A stretch of DNA of 64,000 nt from Bombardia bombarda (lineage: Eukaryota; Ascomycota; Sordariomycetes; Sordariales; Lasiosphaeriaceae). The first letter of the stretch is position 1; every line of letters begins with the position of its first letter. Position numbers and translations under genes: made by a program. The notes below the pieces were generated by a model. That model saw nothing but the letters and a program-made list of their open reading frames with translations, had not been told where the DNA came from and made no database searches. Shown piece by piece: positions 57,106 through 64,000 of the stretch. Location of the stretch: assembly GCA_030512295.1 (NCBI GenBank), contig JAULSR010000001.1:5107001-5171000 (forward strand), in the 5' to 3' direction.

Positions 57106-60100
57106 ATGGAGGCCCAGCTCGTTGGGGATTTCCCGGATCGGGGGCCGGCCGTTTTTGCCGTGGCCACAGCAACCTTGATCATAGCCACCGTATTTGTGGC
57201 AGCGAGAATGGTATCACGCCTCGGCATCGTGCGCAGAATCGGCTGGGACGACTACACCATAGTCTTGGCCTGGTTAATAGCTCTTTTTCTGTGTCTCGCT
57301 ATAAACTTTGGAACGAAGAGAGGCCTCGGCCGACACGATGCCAATATCGATCCTAACGACATGCCAGGCCTACGAATGTGCGAATATGTGTTTTCCATTC
57401 TATATGTACGTCAGGCTCGCAGAATCTGCCATTCCTAGTACCAGCTGTGTCTAACCTGACTACAGAATCCGGCACTCATGGCAACAAAGACGTCCATCCT
57501 CATATTCTACCTTCGCCTAGCCAAAAACACCCAAAAGGTTCTTCGCATGGCCTCGTGGGTGGTCTTGGTAATCGTGAACGTTGCCGGCGTCATCCTCACT
57601 TTCATGAACATATTTCAGTGTAGCCCAGTGGCTGCTGCGTGGGATGTCAACGTTCAGGCCGTCCGCTGCATCCCCTTGCTCACCGAGTTCATATGTTCCT
57701 CGCCCGTGAACGTGATCACCGACCTGGCCATCCTTACGTTGCCTCTGCCCGTCCTTACCGGCATGCGGCTGCCACACAGGCAAAAGTTCATTTTGACCAT
57801 AACGTTCACATTTGGTATCTTCGTGACAGTTGTCGATGTCGTGCGGATCTTCTACCTCCAACAAGCCGTTGGTCTTGTCCCGATGGGCGCCTCCTCCGAC
57901 CCGTCGGCTATATTCGGTCAAAGCATGGGCTTTCCGTGGAACGCCTCTCTTTCACTGATGTGGTCAGCCGTCGAAGTCAACATCGGCATCACGTGCGCCT
58001 GCATCCCGACGCTTAAACCTCTGATTATCAGAATCCTCCCAGCCATGATCGTCGACCCGGACGGCACACGCCGAAGCAGCGAGGCGCAGAAAGAAAACCA
58101 CATGAGCTTCAGTGTCAGCACGAGGCCGGAGGGGAACACCGGCGGCGAGAGCAATGGAAGTCAGCCAGGAACGACTTTGTCGACAAGCGACTCTCAGCTT
58201 GACAGCCCTCAGTCCCCACCAACGGCTCATCTACAAGGAGATATAATGTCCGGAGAGCTCTCTATGCGAGATTTTCCTGCCGGCCTGGCTGCGCACGATG
58301 GCACAGCTCCGCACAGGTCATCCCTTGCCGCACCCCGGGGCCACCACCGCGGCCCGCGCAGCTCCATGTGTACCCAAGACAACTCGGTCTACTTTGGCTT
58401 TGTGAACATGAAGCGCCCCAAAAGCATGCTCAAGACATCGGCATCCGAGTCCTTCAAATACTGCACCATCGTCAGCATCCTCTTCTTCCTCTGGGGCTTC
58501 TCGTACGGCCTGCTCAACACACTCAACAACGTCGTCGCCGACGTTGCGGACATGTCTGTTGTGCAGGCCCTCGGCCTGACGAGCATATACTTTGGCGGTG
58601 GCTATTTCTTCGGTCCGCTGCTCGTGGGCGAGTGGCTGCTGCGACACGACGAGCACCACCGCTCGCGGAGGAAGGAGCCAAACAGCAGCAGTGCCGACAA
58701 TTCCATCGGCGGGTTCAAGGCCACCTTCATTGCGGGCCTGCTAATCTACGGCACCGGCACCATCATCTTTTGGCCAAGCGCGGTGCTCAGCGCCTACGGC
58801 GGCTTCATGGTCAGCAGCTTCCTGGTCGGTTTTGGACTGGGCGTGCTCGAGACGGCGGCCAACCCGTTTCTTGCCCTGTGCGGCCCGCCCGAATATGCCG
58901 ATGCACGCCTGCTGCTCGCGCAGGGCGTCCAGGCGGTTGGCAGTGTCCTCAGTGGGCTGCTTGCGAACAAAGTCTTTTTCTCACGCGAGACCATGAACAT
59001 GGCCCGGCAGATCGGCACCATCAACACAGCAGTGTCTACCACCCTACTAGACGTGCAGTGGACGTATCTGGCCGTCACACTACTGTCTGTCTTGCTGGCG
59101 CTGTTCTTTTACTACATGCCGCTGCCCGAGGTTACTGACCGGGAACTGGGGCGGCTGGCTACGCGGCTACCGGTGGACCCCAAGAAGCGGTCGATCGGGG
59201 GCCTGACGCTGCGGACGTGGTGCATCATACTGGCGGTGGCCTCGCAGTGGCTGTACGTGGGCGCGCAGGAGAACATGTCCATCTTCTTCCTGGCGGCCAT
59301 CACGGCGTTTGTACCCGACGCGGACAGGCTCGGCGGCGACGTCTATCAACCCGCGGAATTCCGCATCTCAACGCTGAGCTACCTGCTCATCGCGCACACA
59401 GCCTTTGCGCTGTCGCGGTTCACCGCCGGTGGACTCGCGTACCTCTCTGCCAGGTTCCCGAGATGCCGCTTCATCCCTTTGCCGCGGACGATGCTGCTCG
59501 TCTCGGCGGTGGCGTCGACGATTTGTGTTCTAGTTGTCGTAGTGCTGCCGACGACGGCGAACCCCAACCTGATCGCGATACCCATCATGCTCTTCTTCCT
59601 AGCCGAGGGACCGATGTGGCCTCTGATATTCTCGCTCGGGCTGCGTGGCCAGGGGAAGCGGACCAAGCGCGCGGCGGCCTGGCTGACCATGGGCGCGTCG
59701 GGGCCTGCCTTTTGGCCATTTGTGCTATGGGAGATCATACAGACGACAGATGGGAACGTACAGATTGCTTACATAGTGATCGTTGCACTCATGGCGGGGT
59801 CGCTTGTGTTCCCTGGGTTTTTGTGGGCTGTGAGGGATGCGCGCGGGGTTGTTGATCCGGTCGATCGGGATGGGTTCCAGAGGGGGGAGATGGGGAGCGC
59901 AACGGGAGGGGGCCCGTTGGTGAGAAGGGTGAGCGAGGCGCCGGAGATGACGATGGAGCAGATTATCAAGGACAGAAAGGATAGGAGGAGGACTCTATCT
60001 GATGAGATGCATGGACAGGATGACGGGGGTTTATTAGGGAGGTTTTATAGAGGGCGATGGTATAGACAGAGGAAGGAGAGGAAGGAGGAGAAGGAAAAGG

Positions 60101-60306
60101 GGAAGGGGAGGAGGGGGACAGGAGAGAGTGTCGGTATGACGCCGGCGGTGGAACATCGTGAGGGGGCGCTGTGGGAGAAGAAATACGTTGGGGAGGGACA
60201 AGAGGGGAATAAAAAGGGTGATGGAGAGGGGCGAGGAGAAACTGGAGCTGAAGTACCGCCGTGGGAAAGACAGGTTTTGGATACAAGCATTCTGGAAGAG
60301 TCGTGA
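57106..60306 (+). CDS. rhodopsin-domain / FHS (L-fucose permease-type) MFS transporter fusion
   Basis: A 1046-aa membrane protein joining two complete families. Exons 57106-57405 and 57466-60306 (intron 60 nt: GTACGT...CTACAG, joining SILY|NPALMATKTS). Residues 1-285 form a fungal rhodopsin-like seven-helix module: IGWDDYTIVLAW, NPALMATKTSILIFYLRL, FQCSPVAAAWD, CIPLLTEF, ITDLAILTLPLPVL and TCACIPTLKPLI. A Ser-rich cytosolic linker (about 285-420) ends in NSVYFGFVNMKRPKSMLKTS. Residues about 424-890 are an MFS transporter of the FHS type: TIVSILFFLWGFSYGLLNTLNN, GGYFFGPLLVGEW, GLGVLETAANPFLALCGP, EYADARLLLAQGVQAVGSVLSG, then YVGAQENMSIFF and FLAEGPMWPLIFSLGL. A Lys/Glu/Gly-rich tail follows. 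The second exon runs 2.84 kb without a stop or convincing internal splice pair, so this is one polypeptide as sequenced. The start ATG gives MEAQLVGDF before the first helix. A sugar sensor-transporter role is only inference. Confidence 0.88.
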
Positions 60307-60726
60307 TGATGGCGCATATGGTAAAGAAGGCAGCTTTAACGTTGTCTATGGTAATAATGGGCATAAAAAAAAACAAAGGTGAGGCGGGCACTGGATAAGA
60401 TGGAGCGTTTAAAAAAAGATACCCTACAGTAAGTTTAATACAATTCAGTTCAAACAATTATTTCTACCTTCAATATCGCTGTTAATCCGTGACTACTGTC
60501 TCCTGGAGAGCTCATGAAATCGGACTTGATCAACCAAGAAGATGGCCGTTCGATCAGGCAAAGGCCCAAAAGCGAATATCGCCGACTGCATTATAACCGT
60601 GACCATAGAGCTCTCATCAACTGGCTCATGGCTCTTTACAGACAAAACACAGATTATGGGGAAAAGAAAAGAACTCCAACCCCGAAAACATCCACAAACA
60701 ACTCCATTTTGAACATGATGCCAAAA
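60307..60726. other. intergenic, convergent 3' regions
   Basis: 3' flanks of the fusion gene and the P-loop kinase gene; nothing else seen. Confidence 0.6.
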
Positions 60727-61934
60727 TCACAATGCAAGCAACCTCCCATCCTCTTGACTCACCACGACCTCATCCACATCTAGCCGCAGCGCCACAACCT
60801 CCTCTCCATTTGGAAGGTCATTCTCCATGGCCCGGCGGTCTCCCTCCTCCAAATCGCCAACAATGCCAGCCGCGACATGCCGTGTGGCCAGACGTCGTCG
60901 CGCCAAGGCAACATCCACATCAACGAACCATTTTTCGTCCATGAGGGCTGCAGCGGTGCGCCAGGGCTCTTTGTCGAGGAGGACATCTGTTCAGGGGGGG
61001 CAAACCAGAGTCAGCGAATAAGCAACAGAGACAAGAACTGGGGTTGGTGAGTGTTTATAAAGGGGGCGGGCAATCGGAGAAGTAAACAGAGAACTGGTAA
61101 CAAAAGCTCAACACTCACAGTTCCCCTCAAAAACCACAATCCTCTGCGTCGGCAACACAGCGATGTCATCGGCCTTGGGGTCCTTAACAGCATGGTCAAA
61201 CGACGGCGCAAACACGGGCTTGCTCTCGGCAGTCAAGGGCTCCCTTAGGGCGCGCACGAGCTGCAGGAAGCCGGCGCCGTCAAAGGTGAACTCTGCGCCG
61301 CGGCGGGCGTGGGCGCGCACCGGATCCGGCATGGCCGAGAGCTGGGCCCGGGTCAGGTGGTAGCCGTCCATGGGCACGAAGGCGGCGATGGGGCCTATGA
61401 TTTGGGCCAGGGCGGTGGTCTCGTCGGTGGCGGCGGCTTCGTGGCGGGCGTTGAGGGCGTTGGTGATGGTTTGGGAGAGGGTGGTTTTGCCTGGGGGTGG
61501 GGTGGATGTTGGTTTGGTTGGCTGGGGGGATGGGGGGATGGGGGATAGGGGTAGGACATGGAGTTTTTTTTGGGGAAGGGCGGTCGGTAACTGAACTGAC
61601 CTGATCCAGGGATACCTCCTATTGTAATTACTGTAGAGGTGAAATGGTTAGCGAGACTGGTGATTAAAAATATGGTGAGTTAATGAACTCATCTTGAGCG
61701 GTATTCCTGGATTAAGGGGGGCTGAGGGTTGAATCATGAAGTTCTCACTGCGGCCCCCAAACAGCGACGAAGCGAGAGCATTACATTTCCCGATCCCCCG
61801 GTATGTTCTGTTTTTTTCTTCCGTGTTTTTCTTTTCTGATAGGATAAAACTGACTTACACAGTCGTTTCTCCTTTGGTGTTTGGAGAAACTTGTCCCAGG
61901 CCTTGTCGACTAGGCGTGTTACTTGGTCCCCCAT
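60727..61934 (-). CDS. P-loop kinase of the uridine kinase/Yfh7 family
   Basis: A 245-aa putative small-molecule kinase of the phosphoribulokinase/uridine-kinase fold, closest in layout to yeast Yfh7. Exons (complement): 61934-61859, 61630-61601, 61490-61119, 60986-60727; introns 228, 110 and 132 nt. Exon 1 codes MGDQVTRLVDKAWDKFLQTP; the 30-nt exon 2 and the start of exon 3 build the Walker A motif GGIPGSGKTTLS, split by the second intron inside the Gly codon. The acceptor/substrate motif VPMDGYHLTR follows, then RRGAEFTFDG, FDHAVKDP and the Walker B-like RIVVFEGN|YVLLDKEPW across intron 3. The C-terminus has WFVDVDVALARRRLATRH, the lid region with Arg residues, and ENDLPNG. All catalytic landmarks are present. 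The physiological substrate is not established for this family. Confidence 0.88.
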
Positions 61935-62432
61935 TTTGATGTTGATGATGTCACGAGTAGAGATGCAAAACAAAATATATGGAGTCGACAATTTAATTAG
62001 GGAGAGCCTAGAATAGTGAGTAAAGATGAACATGTGCACGTTTGATGATAATGGAAAGAACACCTCCAAGTCTCTCTGTCGCGACCAAATGAACCACTGA
62101 AGAAGCCCCAACCCGGGGAAGTGGAGGCGGGGTGTGTGGGGAGGAGAGGTGGGGGAGAAATGCAAGCAATCGCTGCAATCGTCTGATAGTCATTGAGCTC
62201 ATCGATGTACCGCTGTTAGTGAACCTTATCTTAATACAGCAAATTCCATCGCTCTACATGCCCTAGTAACAGGCAAATCCACCCACGAAAGAGCCTCTTT
62301 GTCAACCCCCTAACCACAACAAGGGCGCTGCGACGAGACAAGAGTACTCATACACCCATTGCTTCTGCTATAAACGCCCTCGTCTTCCTCTAGTAACCAG
62401 ATAGACAATAGTCACTAAACCAAGACGCAAAG
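61935..62432. promoter_or_regulatory. divergent promoter region, 0.5 kb
   Basis: Lies between the divergent starts of the kinase gene and of the small hypothetical gene. No specific element identified. Confidence 0.5.
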
Positions 62433-62972
62433 ATGGACTCTGGGCTGTTCAATATTTCACTCTCTGACTCGGAAGAGGAAGACCAGACCAGCAGCAACAA
62501 CAACAAGGGCAACGACACAAATGGCACCAACACAGGTAGTAGTCGATCCGACAGGACTGCGCTGTCCCAGGCCGACTTTGACGCTCTCAAAAAGACGTAT
62601 CGGCCAAAGATGGAGAACGGGGAGGTTAGTAGTGTCCCTCCTGGCAGTAGACAACAACATTCCGAGACAGGAAGGGGAGAACATAAGCACTGACCACTTT
62701 AATATGTACAGATCTTCAAAACCATCACCCTCTCTCTTGGCGAGAGTATAGCCAAGCCCGATATTCAAGAGCTATTGCACGCCGTCGAGGAGCTGTACTT
62801 CTTCCGACGGTATGACGAGGCCGTGCGCTTCTTGCACGATGTACTGGGCGGTGATGAGGACGACAAGGCAAGCTGTTTAGACAACGACACAAAAACACAG
62901 CTCAGGTACTATAAAGCCAAGTGTGTGCAGAAGTCGGGCAAGGCAAATGCGTCTGTCACAGCGTCGAGGTAG
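62433..62972 (+). CDS. hypothetical protein, 150 aa
   Basis: Exons 62433-62624 and 62712-62972; the 87-nt intron (GTTAGT...TGTACAG) joins KMENGE|IFKTITLSL. The N-terminal 45 residues are acidic and Asn/Ser-rich (LSDSEEEDQ) and probably disordered; then a helical region: ALSQADFDALKKTYRPK, SIAKPDIQELLHAVEELYFFRRYDEAVRFLHDVL, a pattern like the first helices of a TPR-type repeat (YDEAVRF), and LRYYKAKCVQKSG at the end. No membrane segment. The splice junction and coherent composition support a real gene; I do not recognise its family, and no function is proposed. Confidence 0.7.
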
Positions 62973-63583
62973 CAGGCAGGAATATGGAAATTAGCAAACG
63001 AAATAGACATGATACCCGCACGAAAAGGACTCACAGCAACGCACTCGATCCGTGAATATATGGGAAAGGGGAATTTTTCTATTCCGCTTAGCCAATGCTA
63101 GTAGTCGCCCCCAACCAACCATTACTGTGATCTAAAAAGTGCCAGTGATTATAATAACAGTCCCTCTCTGGTCTTGTCCCACCTCCTTCTTTCTCTTGCC
63201 CCGGGTCTGGTCTGTCTGTCTATGTACATCTAGTGACTCCAAACACCCACCCAAGTCTAATAAGCCGAGTTGAATCCAACGTGTCGCCATCTATTCGTCC
63301 TTCATCCATTCCTTCTTTCCTTCTTTCGTCTCTCTGTTTAACAGGAAAGAACAGAAACAGTAGAGAAGAAGGGTATTCTTTTTTCCCCTCCGAAAACGCC
63401 AAAAAGAAAACCGTCCGAATAGACCGACCAAACAATACAGTCTATGGGATATAAAAAAGAAAGCGTAAAACAGAAAATGCTCTTGCTAATAATGCATATG
63501 CAGAATGCCAACGGACGCCTGTAAGCCACACCCATCCACACACTCTCTCTTTCTATCGCTCGTTCACCGTTCTCGCTCCATGT
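62973..63583. other. intergenic, convergent 3' regions
   Basis: 3' flanks of the small hypothetical gene and of the partial gene at the window edge. Short open frames are unconvincing. Confidence 0.5.
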
Positions 63584-64000
63584 CTAATCTCTTTGAACAG
63601 AGCGTCTTTTGTTCCTCATCCCGGCCCCCAGTGGAAAGGGGCAGTTGAAAATGCGTATCATGCTGAACCGTCGCCGGGGATGCATATGAAATGTCCTTCG
63701 TCTTCTCTCCTCTTGATGATGCTGTTGTCGTTGTAGTTGCAGGTCGACTTGTGATAGTTCTTGCGTTGCCATTGTGTCGTGGTAGGTGGTGGGTATGCTG
63801 ATGGTGTCGGTCTGGTCCTGAACGAGAGACTGCGACTCCAATGCAGTAACAAGAGAGCCGGATGAATCAGAGCCAAGAGAACCAGCACCAGACCCAGTCG
63901 CAATCGCCGTAGCAGCGGCAGTCAAGCCAGCTGTGATCGCAGCCACAACAACCGGTGCTCCCGCCACCGTCGCCACCTCTGTCCCCTGCGCGGCAACAGG
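63584..64000 (-). CDS. C-terminal part of an unidentified gene (partial)
   Basis: On the minus strand an open frame runs from the window edge to TAG at 63584 (139 codons visible). No ATG precedes the Ala/Gly/Thr-rich hydrophobic segment (VVVAAITAGLTAAATAIATG), so the gene must begin outside. The visible part continues with a Ser/Asp/Gln-rich stretch, QLQRQQHHQEERRRR, and ends RNKRRSVQRD. A possible membrane helix is followed by a basic cytosolic tail. Too little is present to name a family, and an intron could end the coding region earlier. Confidence 0.4.
   Translation of the reverse strand, partial: PVAAQGTEVATVAGAPVVVAAITAGLTAAATAIATGSGAGSLGSDSSGSLVTALESQSLVQDQTDTISIPTTYHDTMATQELSQVDLQLQRQQHHQEERRRRTFHMHPRRRFSMIRIFNCPFPLGAGMRNKRRSVQRD

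Noticed and set aside
57106..58435. Rhodopsin-domain protein as a separate gene ending before the transporter
   Set aside because: No stop codon in frame and no convincing splice pair in the linker; the frame continues directly into the MFS domain.
1..64000. CRISPR arrays, prophage or bacterial operon features
   Set aside because: Spliceosomal introns and fungal protein families throughout; no regularly spaced direct repeats with spacers were seen.

Overview
The window is nuclear DNA from a filamentous ascomycete (Pezizomycotina), most likely a sordariomycete. Genes are GC-rich and interrupted by short introns, mostly 49-110 nt, with GTRNGT donors, CTRAC-like branch sites and YAG acceptors. 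The protein families fit this: a Dnf3-type flippase, rhodopsin-domain membrane proteins, a DUF6594-like protein, a GH11 xylanase and a P450. The species cannot be named from the sequence. Exon models below were derived by hand from splice signals and reading-frame continuity.

Layout. 1-787: the end of a DHA14-type MFS transporter. 1667-6867: a DNF3-type phospholipid flippase. 6868-22543: a gene-sparse stretch of 15.7 kb whose only recognisable gene is a homeobox regulator (11524-13577). 22544-37831: a dense, mostly housekeeping block: adaptin-binding p34/Irc6-like, PAQR/Izh receptor, zinc-independent MDR reductase, Pdr16-like PI-transfer protein, POL12 (divergent from the previous gene, with an MluI cell-cycle box between them), spliceosomal MFAP1, a hypothetical protein, a Lot5/ICln-like protein and a secreted GH11 xylanase. 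37832-57105: an accessory-looking region: a DUF6594-like membrane protein, a Cys-rich single-pass protein with a decayed relative beside it, a tRNA-derived SINE-like element, two small helical-protein loci sharing a promoter (one with tandem in-frame stops), a small secreted protein, a thioesterase-like gene with a frameshift, a rhodopsin-domain protein and a P450 with an in-frame stop. 57106-64000: core-like again: a rhodopsin/FHS-MFS fusion, a Yfh7-like P-loop kinase, a small conserved-looking protein and the end of another gene.

Two points matter for any reuse. First, four genes (MFS, DNF3, Pdr16-like, thioesterase) are each interrupted by what looks like one missing G/C in a G/C run, three of them inside strongly conserved protein sequence. 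This argues for a systematic sequencing or assembly error, not four independent pseudogenes. Second, the accessory region holds lesions of another type, C-to-T-compatible stop codons (TAATAG, TAG), which look biological and are compatible with repeat-induced point mutation. The most striking gene is the 1046-residue protein at 57106-60306, which joins a fungal seven-helix rhodopsin-like module to a complete fucose-permease-type transporter in one exon.
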